A DNA stretch of 52,500 bases from positions 7,501-60,000 of the forward strand of contig WPIO01000284.1 of the NCBI GenBank assembly GCA_009760855.2, written 5' to 3'. Every line of letters begins with the position of its first letter. Position 1 is the first letter of the stretch. The DNA comes from Cristatella mucedo. Lineage: Eukaryota; Bryozoa; Phylactolaemata; Cristatellidae. A program made the position numbers and the translations under genes. Under the pieces are notes generated by a model. That model saw nothing but the letters and a program-made list of their open reading frames with translations, had not been told where the DNA came from and did not search any database. Positions 1 through 18,065 of the stretch are shown one piece after another.

Positions 1-529
1 GGAAAAATCTAAAACTAATCTAAACATGTAAATATAAAAGATACACATCTTTTAACAATTTTTTTTAAATAGGAAAACATTATTTTGCGCGCGAGACCGT
101 TCTACCAGTCGGCGCCAATTGTTTTGGCGTCGATTGCGTCACTTCAAGGCGAACAAGCTCAGCAGTCGCCGGAAGCGCAGCTAGAGCGCCGGAAGTGCCG
201 CCATGCCACTTCCTGCCTGTGAACGCTTCCGTCGCGCAGGGGCGCAGCGTCGTCCGCGTCCCATCGCAGCGCGCCGACTAGCAGAACGCCGGAGCCAGCC
301 GAGGGAGCAGGCAGCATCCGGTTCAGAAGTTTGGAGGTTAGCGTGAGAGTCTCGAATCATTCTGGCCTCCCGTTTGTGAGGTCCGGCCGCCTGCCAGAAT
401 TCTGAAGCGTTAACTGTTCACAGTGCAAGCAGGCGTCGGCTGCGCCGCAGGTCTGGGGAAGGACCCGCTGTTACGGCTCTCGGAGGTTTTGAAGGCCTGT
501 TCTTTGGTTGCCGCAGCTCAGCTCGCTGT

Positions 530-628
530 TAATGATAATGATAACGAGATGCAAATAATTCATTTGTGCAGCGCCCTCGGAGAACTGAATCTCTTTCTAA
601 GCACTTTGCAGATGCTGTAAAGAAAGCG
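530..628 (-). mobile_element. Solitary LINE-A 3' tail (minus strand)
   Basis: Minus strand: ttacagcatctgcaaagtgcttagaaagagattcagttctccgagggcgctgcacaaatgaatta. It matches the LINE-A tail and is the first mobile fragment in the window. Confidence 0.75.
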
Positions 629-629
629 T

Positions 630-1740
630 AACCAAACGATTCGTGGTAAAAGTCGCAATGTCATCAACGCGACATTTTTAGATAGGAAACGTACGGAGTC
701 GACGCGTAGATACGGCTAGTTGCAACAGACTCAATCAAAGCACGCGTAATTCCAGGATCGACACTTCGCAAGGCGTGGCAAGGTCCGAGTGAATGCACGA
801 ATTACACGACAATCGTCGTTATGTGGGAAACCGCTGCCGCCGCCAATCCAATGTGGCGGCCGCGGCGAGCGGCGGCTGATGCGGCGCCGCTCGACTCGCT
901 GACGCCGCTCGACTCTCGCAGATTCGCCTACGCTCGTAAGAGGATTCCAAGGATTCGCTGTGAGGACTCCGAGGACCGGGGGGGGGGGTGATCGCCGCGC
1001 TATACAAAAGGGGCCCTGTGAGTCATGCAAATACGCGCCCCGTCCAAACGCCGGTAGGGGGCAGAACCTTCACGCTGCCGCCCTGCCAGATCTGCGCCCG
1101 GCCGGCCGCTCTTGGTGCAGGTTTAAGCTAGAGATTGTGGGCACGGAGAACCGTTCGCGAGAGAACGCAAGGAGCACCGAGAGAGACTTCGAGAGGACAC
1201 AGCACTGGAGCACCGACGCATGCAGGCGTCGGTGCGTTTGGTTTGCTCTTCGCCTTTGAACGGCGGTCGCGAACGGGAACGCATTGACGAGAAGTCCTCG
1301 GCGAGATATCGCGCGACCCGCACCGGAGGGCGCCTCACGGAGGGAGGGCGACGCCACGCCAGCGACGAGCAGATAGCTCGTCGCTGGCGTGGCAGCTGCT
1401 ACGCTCTTGTGCTTCGCCCGAGAGCCACTCGGCTTATCCTAACGCTCGAGCGCTCGCGCGAGCGCGATAGACGCCGCTGCCTCTGCGCCGACCTCGAGAG
1501 AGAGAGAGAGAGAGAGAGAAGGCCGCGCTCTGGGCTCGCGTCGTTTCCGGCGCCACAGCCGCCGCCGCCGGCCACGCTGGCCACGCTTTGAAGCGGAGCC
1601 TTTCGTCGCCTCCTTCTCCTCCGCCGACTGTCCTGCAGTCTCTGCGATCGCTAACCCCCTTCCCTCGCCGGCGAGCGCGCTCGCTCTTAGACCGCTGCCG
1701 CCGCCTTGCCTTCGCCCAGCGTTTCGCATGCTTGCGTGCC
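630..1740. other. GC-rich region without recognised gene
   Basis: CpG-rich sequence with a 22-base (AG)n at 1498-1519 and several ctcgctggcgtggc / gccacgccagcgacgag inverted words near 1352-1395. Several overlapping open frames reflect high GC only. Confidence 0.45.
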
Positions 1741-1744
1741 TGCA

Positions 1745-3408
1745 CAGAATCAGCACGTGGCAGTGGCAGCATGCACAGAGTCAGCACGCATAAGCACATG
1801 AAGGACGAGTCACAGGGACCCACTAAATGCTGTCCTAAATAGGTGTGTTTTCAAGTTCTTTTTAAATGTGGTCAAGTCAGGGGATGTTCTGACGCAAGTC
1901 GGGAGGGAGTTCCAGGCTTTGGGAACATACGAAGTAAATGCACGGTCTCCAAAGGATTTGAGGTTTGTACGAGGTATTGGTAAACTGTTGGATTCCGAAA
2001 AGCGGGTGGTACGATGCTTGGCCTGATGGGGGAGTATGTCGGAGAGATAGGCTGGAGCCATAGAATGAAGTGACCTAAAAGTGAGCGACAAAACCTTAAA
2101 GTCAATCCGTTGCTTGACTGGTAGCCAGTGCAGGTCGGCGAGAAGTGGTGTAATGTGGCAACTGTGCCGCTCACGGCAGACAAGCCTAGCTGCAGAGTTT
2201 TGCTCGAGCTGCAATCGCCTGATCACACATGCCGGTACGCCAGTAAGCACTGAGTTGCAGAAGTCAAGACGGGATGTCACGAATGCATGGACCAACTTGA
2301 TCGTGGCATCCTTATCAAAACAAGTCCGAATTTTAGCAATGTTATGTAGCTGAAAGTAGGCAGATTTGACTGTGGAGCTGATGTGGTCGTCTAACGAGAG
2401 GTCGCTTTGGAACATGACACCTGGATTTCGAGCTGATTCAACAGGTGATATGCTGGCAGAGCCAATTTTGAGCGTCAGCCTTTCCAATTTCTGATTTACA
2501 CTGGCTTTGCCCATAACTAGTAATTTAGTTTGATCATCGTTTAGTTTAAGAAAATTTCCTGCCATCCATGTGTGGATGTCGTCAATACATGGAGCAAGCG
2601 AGTTGAGAGAATTTGAGGGGCTCGAAGGCTGGGAGGGATCAAAGCAAAGGTACAACCGAGTGCCATCCGGATAGAAGCGAAAGCCTAGATTGTGCTTGGC
2701 AATCACATCCGCAAGAGGGAGAGTATAAACCGTGAAAAGAACCGAACGTAGCACGGAGCCCTGAGGTACCCCATATTTCAGAGGTACCTCAGATGATCTT
2801 TGTCTATTCACGTCAATACTCCGGAGTCTCCCACTGTGATAGGACCTCAACCGGTGGAGAGCAGTGCCAGTAATGCCCAGGCGAGATGAGAGGCGCCCTA
2901 GAAGAACTTTGTGATCGATAGTATCAAAAGCTGCCGAAAGATCGAGCAAAACAAGCAGAGACACTCTAGCCACGTCTGCATTCCTAAGTAGGTCGTTGTA
3001 TACCCTAGGCAATGCTGACTCTGTTGAGAGATTAGCTCTAAAGCCAGATTGGAACTTACTAGCAAGGTATGAGGTTTCGATATATGAGTTCAGCTGGTCC
3101 GCCACGACCCGTTCCAGTGTCTTTGATAGGAAAGGAGAAGGGAGACTCAGCGGTAGTTGCTCATGTTCTCTTGGTCCAGTGTCGCTTTCTTGAGAAGTGG
3201 CCTGACAGCAGCTTTTTTGAAAGGTGGTGGGACGAGACCTGAGGCTAATGACATATTAATGATGTTAGTTATGCATGGCAGCAGCAGATTGAATTGCAAC
3301 GTAGGAGCAGGACAGTGGGAATCGGGACCAGAGGACTCGCTGTCTTCTTTGATTGGGATTCGAACTTCAGGACTAGTAGATCACTAGTGACCTGCTTAAA
3401 TGTGTCTT
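1745..3408 (-). mobile_element. LINE-A fragment (minus strand)
   Basis: On the minus strand it covers the end of the pre-RT region, the whole RT and C-terminal region and part of the 3' UTR. The ORF is open for 431 codons (3105-1810). The catalytic motif YADD has become YPDG, so the copy is dead despite the open frame. A frameshift near 3110 separates it from the upstream part (ISLTTFKK-type region). Homology with the 20.6 kb copy stops at about 3408. Confidence 0.93.
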
Positions 3409-3409
3409 C

Positions 3410-4160
3410 GGCCGCTACGCAAACGATGTAGTTGAATCGACCTTGAACCTTTGAACTCTCTCACTGTAATGCCACAGGCGTACGGATGGCTGCGACCGAT
3501 TCGCTTGAGCTCACGCTGCAGCCGCTTCCTCGCCGCTTGGCGCCGTGCGGTCTGAGACCGAACGGCGCCAAGCTCGTCGATCGGCGGCCAAGCTCGTCGC
3601 CGCTCGTCGATTCGGCCTCGCCGAGCGCAAGAGTCGAGCGACGCCACGCGATGCCACGCGGGAAGCGTTAAAAGAAAGCCGTCCGCAAAGCAATGGCTCT
3701 CCGAAAGTCGTCGAGCTCTCTTGAGCTGGAGGAGGAGGAGGAGAGCGGAACCCCCCCCCCCCCGGCAGCGGCGGCTCGACGGTTGAGCGTCGGCGCCGAC
3801 TCTGCTGATCCGAGGCGTCCGGCGTTGCGGCCTCCACGTTGCGGCCTCGCCGAGCGCTACGCCAGCCAGCGGAGCAGAGTCCGTCGTCGGGCAGAGTCCG
3901 ACGCGAGCGACGAACGAGCGCCACGCCTCCGGCCGCGGTTAACCGAGAGAGAATTGCCGTCTGTTCTTTCGTGACGAAAGCTGTAAAGTCGACAACGATG
4001 GGTGTGGATGGGACCTATCGCTGTCGAATGGCCGTCATAAAGATGACGGTGAGCGGAGAGATCCTCCAAGCGGAGATAACTCCGAGCGGAGGGAGCCTCC
4101 CCTCCTCGAGCCTCGAGCGTCACACTTAATCTCGAGAGCCGCCGCCTGCGTCGGGCGACG
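3410..4160. other. GC-rich region upstream of M4 copy 1
   Basis: CpG-rich, with a C12 run at 3752-3764 and GAGGAG repeats. It is probably the promoter-proximal region of M4 copy 1; no separate gene is supported. Confidence 0.4.
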
Positions 4161-4170
4161 GACGATATAA
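4161..4170 (+). promoter_or_regulatory. Possible TATA box for M4 copy 1
   Basis: The motif gatataagga lies in a GC-rich block about 300 bases before the start codon of M4 copy 1. The position fits a promoter with a 5' UTR of about 270 bases. It is a motif match only. Confidence 0.35.
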
Positions 4171-4326
4171 GGATCCGACGAACGGAGACGGAGCATCTTC
4201 GCTGTAGCGTCTTCGCTTCTGTTGCCGCTGACAGTTTTCTAGGTGAGCCGCCATCGGATCACATCCGCTGCCAGCTCGGGCTCGGGCGGTTTCCCATCAA
4301 TCGCCTCGTGCTCAACGCTCAAAGAT

Positions 4327-4424
4327 TCCCGCCGCCGCCGCCGCCGCCGCCGCCCGATTTTCACCGCAGCTAGTTGCGCTCGCGCTCGCTCACCGCCGCC
4401 GCCGCTGCCGCCGCCGCCGCAGGT
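4327..4424 (+). repeat. GCC-rich triplet repeats in M4 5' leader
   Basis: Two runs of (CGC/GCC)n at about 4327-4354 and 4392-4423 lie just before the M4 copy 1 start codon, in what is probably 5' UTR. The bases directly before the ATG (ctcccggggacctggtagtc) are homologous to those before the copy 2 ATG, which supports the chosen start at 4464. Confidence 0.6.
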
Positions 4425-4463
4425 TTCTCCCGGGGACCTGGTAGTCCGTCGGCCTCAGACGTC

Positions 4464-11679
<7,216 letters not shown>

Positions 11680-11914
11680 CAACTGCAACGAGACGGAGGC
11701 CGCCGGAACCACGAGCACGATCCACAAGTCGCGACCTGGAAGTCTGGCGCCGACAATTGTCGCCGACGACAGTGTACGGCAGCCGTCACCGTGCGGCGAG
11801 GGTGAATGTTCGCCGGCTATTCGCGAAGGATGTGCTGCGACAGGATGTGACGACACGACTTTTCTGCTTTTTGTCGCGCACGCGCACGGTGGGTGTTCGA
11901 GTTCAAGGACAGGC

Positions 11915-11925
11915 AATAAAATAAA
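11915..11925 (+). terminator. Overlapping polyadenylation signals of M4 copy 1
   Basis: Two overlapping AATAAA hexamers (11915-11920 and 11920-11925) lie 236 bases after the M4 stop codon and are the first AATAAA after it. They are the likely 3' end signal. Confidence 0.6.
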
Positions 11926-12099
11926 GGCACTGCTGAACTGGCGCTGCAAATTAGCGACCGGTTTGACACTGAGAGAGAGAGAGTTGATTTTTGACGCTTA
12001 TCCTCCGCAGGTTGGACTGCAACCGATTGGGTTACAGTGCTTCGGCGAGCAGTGGTGCGTAGGCGAAGGTCAAGGAAACCTGACCACGTAGAAAAAGCG

Positions 12100-13108
12100 G
12101 TCGGCGAGCGAGCGTGCCTTTACCTCTTTTGGTGAGAGGAATTTCTACGAACGCGACGTGTATATCGAAGTGTATCCAATAAGTGTATTAACGTATAGAC
12201 TCACATACTCCGCTCGCCGTAATCCTTACTGGCCGCTACGCTGCATAATACCAAGTGTCCTTGCATTCTGATAAAGCCCTGCTTTTAAGGCAAGATTGTA
12301 CGAATTGAGTTTGAACCGGCTACGAGAAAGATACATAGATAGTATGCGCTCTTTCCTTCCAGGGACAGTGGTGGAAGGGAGGCAACAAAGATATGCGGCT
12401 GACTCTCATAAGGGTTGGCTTCTAACATCAAACGGTAGTGATATGACGTTGATAAGTTGCTGTCATTGTCGCACAAAGATTTGCACGGACGCTAACAATG
12501 CATTGGTCACTAACATCTTATCACTATCCGACTCGGCTTAAGGCAGAATGGTCTACAAATTTTGATAGTTTTTAGAAGTTTTTCTATTAAAAACAAGTTC
12601 AACAAGTTATAAATTCAATGCCATGTTTTGACGATTGGCAAATGAACTGAACATGATAAGCAAACTTATTTTGTAAGACGCACATACCGGAAGTAGAACA
12701 AGGAGCTGACTCATACGAGTTTCTGTGCATACAGTGCCTTGGAGCGTTATTTGGCCAGCCATTTTGTCAGCCACCTCTGTATAAAAAATTCTAGCTGCCT
12801 CGAAATCAGACTCCAGACCATCACGTTAAACTGTGGTGAAACACTAACCTTTCAAAATACAGACATGCCCCTCGAGGTCGACTCTCCGACCGTAGTTATA
12901 GCAAGCCAAAATCCTACGAAGCGAGATTCCGCCCTTTGGGGGTGAGGTGAAGCTTCGGTATGCGGCTATCTCCCCTATTCATTCTTTAATAACTTGCCAT
13001 GCGTATGGTTAGACATGTCATGACACACCCCATTCTAGCCGGATTAACCGGAAGTGACTATCGTTCAGAAACTAGACTTCCATTAAGGATAATGTTGTTT
13101 ACTGACGC
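12100..13108. other. Intergenic stretch, no gene recognised
   Basis: Mixed-composition sequence after the M4 gene. Reading frames are short and show no domain. No repeat shared with the rest of the window was seen apart from the SINE that follows. Confidence 0.4.
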
Positions 13109-13109
13109 C

Positions 13110-13258
13110 ACACTCGCAGAAGCTTAGCTTAGCTGGTGTACCCTTTTATAGCAGCCTTAACGGTGGCCTAAACGGCTACCGTCATCATTTGCAATAGGCG
13201 ATAAAGAATCGCCCACTCTAGCCATCAAGAGCGAGCTCCTTACCTGCTGAGCTCAGAC
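13110..13258 (-). mobile_element. SINE-2 copy, degenerate (minus strand)
   Basis: On the minus strand it has an A-box-like start (gagctcagcaggtaagg), the SINE-2 body word gtgggcgattctttatcgcc, and the tail tgctataaaagggtacaccagct. These occur in the same order as in the copies at 34890 and 48170. The B box is lost. Confidence 0.55.
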
Positions 13259-13311
13259 TCAGGGTATTAACGAGTTCGGTATCGCAGAACCTACTAAAAC
13301 CTCGTGGCAAC

Positions 13312-13390
13312 GATCTGGAAATCTCCGGCACCATTTGCAAAAAGACGACAAAGTGCCTTTGTAGGTCCGCGGTGGATTACGACATCAAAC
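13312..13390 (+). repeat. Dispersed repeat shared with 27590-27685
   Basis: The string ctccggcaccatttgcaaaaagacgac ... ggtccgcggtggattacgacat matches the second half of the tRNA-like element at 27540-27690, with small changes. A (CT)n tract follows directly. Confidence 0.65.
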
Positions 13391-13459
13391 TCTCTCTGTG
13401 TCTCTCTGTGTCTCTCTGTGTCTCTCTGTGTCTCTCTCTGTGTCTCTCTGTGTCTCTCT

Positions 13460-13529
<70 letters not shown>

Positions 13530-13772
13530 GTCTCTCTGTCTCTCTCTGTCTCTCTGTCTCTCTCTGTCTCTCTCTGTCTCTCTCTGTCTCTCTCTGTCTC
13601 TCTGTTTCTGTCTGCCTGTCTCTGTTTGTCTGTCTCTGTCTCTCTCTCTCACTCTCTCTCTGTCTCTTTCTGTCTCTCTCACTCTCTCTTTCTGTCTCTG
13701 TCTCTGTCTCCGTCTCCGTCTCTCTCTGTGTCTCTGTATCTCTGTGTCGCTGTGTCTCTCTGTCTCTCTGTT
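13390..13772 (+). repeat. (TCTCTG)n / (CT)n compound microsatellite
   Basis: About 380 bases of (tctctgtg)n, (CT)n and (tctctctg)n. It ends exactly where the LINE-A fragment begins (tttagttcgtatgctccc). Confidence 0.9.
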
Positions 13773-14112
13773 TAGTTCGTATGCTCCCAAAGCCTGGAAC
13801 TCCCTCCCGACCTGCGTCAGAACATCCCCTGACCTGACCACATTTAAAAGGAACTTAAAAACACACCTATTTAGGACAGCATTTAGTGGGTCCCTGTGAT
13901 TCGTCCTTCACGTGCTTATGCGTGCTGACACTGTGCATGCTGCCACTAACCACATTTGCATGCTGACCCTGTGCATGTCACCCCTAACCATATTATTCAT
14001 GTTGTTTGTTTTTCAAGCATGATTTTACTTGCCATTAAATTGCATTTCCCTTTGCAGCAAATGCAAAGCACCTAGAAAGAGACAAAGTTCTCTGAGGGCG
14101 CTTTATTAAGTA

Positions 14113-14145
<33 letters not shown>
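13773..14145 (+). mobile_element. LINE-A 3' fragment
   Basis: Matches the last ~370 bases of LINE-A: C-terminal codons (SYAPKAWNSLPTCVRTSPDLTTFKRNLKTHLFRTAF), stop, 3' UTR, the hairpin tail with cacctagaaagagacaaagttctctgagg, then (ATT)n at 14115-14145. It is 5'-truncated; a pyrimidine microsatellite flanks it on each side. Confidence 0.9.
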
Positions 14146-14299
14146 CTTTCTCTCTGTCTCTCTGTCCCTCTGTCTCCCTCTGTCTCTCTCTCTGTCTCTC
14201 TCTGTCTCTCTCTGTCTCTCCCTCTTTGTCTCTCCCTTTCTGTCTCTCCCTCTCTGTCTCTCTCTGTCTCTCTGTCTCTCTCTGTCTCTCTGTCTCTCA
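14146..14299 (+). repeat. (TCTCTG)n microsatellite
   Basis: Pyrimidine repeat directly after the (ATT)n tail of the LINE-A fragment. Confidence 0.9.
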
Positions 14300-14304
14300 G
14301 CAAC

Positions 14305-14575
14305 AACGTCAGTGAAATTGCTCGTCGTGCACACGAATCGACGCACTTTCAAGCCGCACTTCTCTGACGATCGTGCAGCAGAGCCGTCGCCGCGCTAGTT
14401 TAGCGATTGACAGCAGTACGCTGCTGCCGTGCCCGCAGAAGGTCGCCTCTGCGGCCGCCGCTGCCACTGCCCGGCGGCCGCAGAGGCCGCAGAGGACGAG
14501 CAGTCGAACATTGTGAATGCTTCGTAAGTCGTGGGCGCTCTACCGTTGGCGACGAAAGGCCTCGCGTGTCGTAGC
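14305..14575. repeat. Dispersed repeat DR1, copy 1
   Basis: Shares long colinear stretches with 32755-33045: gtcgtgcacacgaatcgacg, cacttctctgacgatcgtgc, gattgacagcag, cagaaggtcgcctctg, and ggcgacgaaaggcctcgc. Inside it a perfect 14-bp inverted repeat (14446-14459 and 14473-14486) flanks a 13-base loop. A short minus-strand frame (RRFVCTT) is kept in both copies, but no domain is recognised. Confidence 0.75.
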
Positions 14576-14884
14576 ACACGTGATCAGCGGCAGCGGACGA
14601 TCTGTGTCCATTCACGATCACGTGATCACGTCAATTCATGTCTGGAGTCTCCCACTGAGATACGACGTGAACCGCTGATTTGATTTTGAGCGGTATTAAT
14701 ATTGCATTCAACGCGGTTCCGGCCCCGCCTGCGTGAAAATCTTGCCGACCTTGAGCCGTACAGACGAAGCTTTGTGCGTCTTGAGCGTGCGCCCCCACGT
14801 GAAAATCCTGCCTCCACCGCAATCCCTTCGTAGGACTTCCGCTCTAGGAAAGAGGCAGCTGCTCCAAGCTCCCGCCCCTGGCTC

Positions 14885-15165
14885 CTCCATCAATTTAAAT
14901 AAAATGAAATACACAATTCACTGGTATAGCGCCTCCGGAGAACTGAATCTCTGCCCAAGCGCTTAACGTAAGCAAGCCACAGAGCTAGACCCTTTGACGA
15001 CCAAGGCGGTCAAAGGCGCGAGTCAAAGGCTCGAGTGCCAAGGTCAACAAAGGGGCGAGCAACGACAGGTGCGAATCGAAGGCTCGAACCTCCGATCTCG
15101 AATGTCAAGGACAAACCTTCTAACCCAGCCGCCGAAGTTAATAGAGCTAGCTCGGCGTTTCTACG
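14885..15165 (-). mobile_element. SINE-1 copy: tRNA-like head with LINE-A-type tail (minus strand)
   Basis: On the minus strand it runs from an A-box-like gctgggttagaagg and B box (ggaggttcgagccttcg) at 15150-15080, through a body, to a tail aagcgcttgggcagagattcagttctccgg... ending near 14890 in an AT-rich run. The tail is the same element as the 3' end of LINE-A. Confidence 0.7.
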
Positions 15166-15289
15166 TTTACTTGTTACTCTCGGCACTCCAGCGTGCGGCG
15201 CGGGCACAGCGCCTGTGGGCAGTGCCCGAGGCAACGTGTACCTGTCCGCTGTGCACAGCCTACAAAGATATGCCGAGCTGTGGGTGACT

Positions 15290-15750
15290 CAGAGGTTTTA
15301 CCCTGCGCCTAGACCCTCAGCAGTCGAACCGACCGCGCTGCAACTCGAATGCCCCGGTAATGGGAATGCCAGTAATGGGAGCTGCTGCAGATGAGTGGCT
15401 TCCCTTGGAAAAATCATCTAATTATTGCATTAATAATTAATAATAATTAATAATAATTAATAATAATTAATAATAATTAATAATAATTAATAATAATTAA
15501 TAATAATTAATAATAATTAATAATAATTATTATTAATTATTATTAATTATTATTAATTATTATTAATTATTATTAATTATTATTAAGCATGAGCTCATGC
15601 GAGCGTCGCCTCGTTTGACCTTTCGGACAGACTGCTAGACTGCTAGACGCAGCGCTCGTAACGGTGCTAGTCTCAGCCGACGTGCGACGAATAGTGGCGA
15701 CGAACCTGTGCCTTGTAGCGCGGGGCAGCGACTCAATTCAATTCCTTGTA
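15290..15750 (+). repeat. Dispersed repeat DR2, copy 1 (interrupted by AT palindrome)
   Basis: Colinear with 16985-17270: ctcagcagt(c)gaaccgac.gcgctgcaactcg.atgcc..., gagctcatgcgagcgtcgcct, and cagccgacgtgcgacgaata. The AT palindrome at 15416-15588 is missing from the second copy. Confidence 0.75.
15416..15588. repeat. ~170-bp AT-rich palindrome, (AATTAATAAT)n then its reverse complement
   Basis: Ten-base units (aattaataat) are repeated to about 15525, and then the reverse complement (attattaatt) is repeated to about 15586. The whole is one long inverted repeat with almost no loop, able to form a cruciform. Confidence 0.9.
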
Positions 15751-16124
15751 GCGGACGCGGCAGCGACCTGAACATAACAAGTCCAGTGCTAAAGCTAGCC
15801 GAAATTAAAAGTCCAAGCGGGCACATTACTAAGCTGACTTTTGTATGCTCAACAAACAATCGCAAAGATGCATTTACAGTTTTAATTATATATTTAATGT
15901 AGACACTATGAAAGGCCCCACCCACCAGATTACTAGCCAGTCACTGTCTCATCGTAGTCACTCGTGGCTATGCGTAGTGACTCGGGCAGCAAACAGCATA
16001 GATACACGTGTGGGTGGGATGGACGAGGAACTAGAGTTGGCATGGGAGAGTGGGAGTGCGAGATGCTAAGACGTAGGGACAAGAGAGAGAGAGAGAGAGA
16101 TTGCGAGAAGGTCATGGTCATGTT

Positions 16125-16182
16125 ACTGAAGCTGGAAATAGCAATAGCCACGCCCCTTGGTGGAGGACCGTCGTCGCTTTAG
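16125..16182 (+). repeat. Dispersed repeat DR3, copy 1
   Basis: gctggaaatagcaatagccacgcccc..., then gaggaccgtcgtcgcttta, matches 19382-19440 with a few changes. About 58 bases; its nature is unknown. Confidence 0.6.
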
Positions 16183-16284
16183 GGTATCGTTGCAGTACAT
16201 GTCGATGATTGCATAAAATAGAGATTCAGGACGCTTGATGGCGTGAACCACAAAATGTATCGAACCGACATAAAAAAAAATTCG

Positions 16285-16350
16285 AATTGCCAACGTTTTG
16301 CGAAGTAGATTCGAACTCGCATTTCAAATTCTACCTTTGAAGATCCACTG
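16285..16350 (-). repeat. tRNA-like fragment (B box) on minus strand
   Basis: Minus-strand gtagaatttgaaatgcgagttcgaatctacttcgc contains a good pol III B box (gagttcgaatc). No complete tRNA can be drawn. Confidence 0.35.
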
Positions 16351-16374
16351 CGAAGGTGGATACATAGTGTATCT

Positions 16375-16655
16375 GTATGTATCTGTATCTCCGTCTGTAG
16401 CTCCACAAAGCCGACAATGATCACGTGGGTGTTACGCAGGAGAAGTTTTGCACTCACAGCCGTAAGCGGCTTTCGGTTATGCATTCGGGAACCAACAGAC
16501 TTCGTCTCACGCAGCAAAGAGAAAGTGGGAAGCGTAGCAGAGTCAGTAGAGCAGTTGAGGTAGTGAGTAGCATAGAAGTAGCAGTTCAGGACCGCTGAAA
16601 AAGGACGAGCCATAGTCCGCAGCAGAAGAGTAGCTGCCGTTGTGTAAGTGCCGTA
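16375..16655 (-). mobile_element. LINE-B 3' fragment (minus strand)
   Basis: The reverse complement matches LINE-B from ctactcttctgctgc (compare 24405) through cactttctctttgctgcgtgagac, the gcctaagcggctttcgg-type tail and the gtgttacgc...ctccgtctg end, with the (TACA)n-like 3' extension at about 16360-16390. Confidence 0.8.
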
Positions 16656-16984
16656 CGTTTCGTCCGCGACCCTTCGAGTGTTCCATTCGGACGAGCTCTC
16701 TGGCAAGGGCAAAACCCGCAAGTAACGAACAATTGTAGCAAACAGTCGTACCGTCTATATTGACCGCAACTGAGGTGAGCCACATTAAATTTCCCCAGCT
16801 TCCGCTCCGGCCCGATGTAGGGGGCGGAGCTCACGTTGATGCCACCTGTCCCCTGAATGCCCGCGAATGGCGGAACGAATGGCGCGCTTTCCTCGATCCA
16901 GCGCAGCGGCCTCAAAAAGTCTGCAGGGCGAAGAATAGGGGTCGTATCCGAAGCTAGACTCAGCGATCAGGCATGCCCAGCGGT

Positions 16985-17270
16985 GAATAGGGGTTGTGTA
17001 CCTGGTGCTAGACACTCAGCAGTGAGACCGACGGCGCTGCAACTCGGATGCCACTGTGCTGTCAGTAGTAAGAGCTGCAGCTCTGTGGCGTGTTAGTCTC
17101 TACGCTTGGAAAGTCTACTCCAATTGAGCTCGTGCGAGCGTCGCCTAGTTTAAATTTCCGGACCAAACTAGGCCGCTAAACGTTGCGCACGTTGCGAGGA
17201 TAGTTTCAGCCGATGTGCGACGAATACTGACGACACTTGAACCTTTTAGCACGGCTAGTGGCTTGCACGT
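16985..17270 (+). repeat. Dispersed repeat DR2, copy 2
   Basis: Homologous to 15290-15750 in the same orientation, about 1.7 kb away. It lacks the AT palindrome, so it shows the pre-insertion arrangement. Confidence 0.7.
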
Positions 17271-17596
17271 GCAGCACCACTGCGCCTAGGTATGCCTACA
17301 GTTGCGGCAGCGATTAAGATCGCCCTACCTCAAATAGGAAGTCCGTATCCATCGCGTAGATAAGTCCATTTTTTAACATCGCCGGCGGGTTACAAGCGTT
17401 CAACAGCGGCCATGACGTACACTAACGGCTTCGTGGCCTAGATATCAAATCTGCTCAAATTCCAAGGCCATGAATACGAGCATAAATCTGGCTGTTTTAG
17501 CTAGCCGCCTTTTTATCATTCTCCAACTGAACGTGCAACGTGCAGGAGGGGCAAGTAGCGGAGCGGGAACGAGGCTGCTACTGCAGCCTCGTTTTC

Positions 17597-17625
17597 GCTG
17601 AGAGAGGGAGAGATGGAGAGAGAGA

Positions 17626-17699
<74 letters not shown>

Positions 17700-18065
17700 T
17701 AAATAGAGAGAGCGAGAGAGAGAGAGAGAGAGGGAGAGAGAGAGAGTGAGAGAGAGATGGAGAGAGAGAGAGAGAAAAAAAGAGAGACAGATAAATAGAG
17801 ATTGAGAGAGAGACAGAGAGAGAGATAAAGAGAGAGAAATAGACAGAGAGAGATAGAGAGAGAAAAAGAGACAGATAAATAGAGATTGAGAGAGAGACAG
17901 AGAAAGACAGAGAGAGAGAGAGACAGAGAAAGACAGAGAGACAGAGAGACCGAGAGACAGAGAGACAGAGAGACAGAGAGACAGAGAGACAGAGAGACAG
18001 AGAGACAGAGAGACAGAGAGACAGAGAGACAGAGAGAAATAAAGAGAGAGAGAGAGAGACAGAGG
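17597..18065 (+). repeat. (GA)n and (GACAGA)n microsatellite
   Basis: Pure (GA)n near 17630-17690, then mixed GA/GATA/GAAA, then regular 8-base cagagaga units at 17930-18030. Purine-only on this strand. Confidence 0.9.

Noticed and set aside
1810-3105. Open 431-codon RT frame as an active LINE-A
   Set aside because: The catalytic YADD is YPDG, and the endonuclease and 3' tail are missing.
15416-15588. AT palindrome as transcription terminator or replication origin
   Set aside because: No gene orientation or known origin motif supports it; a repeat insertion explains it better.
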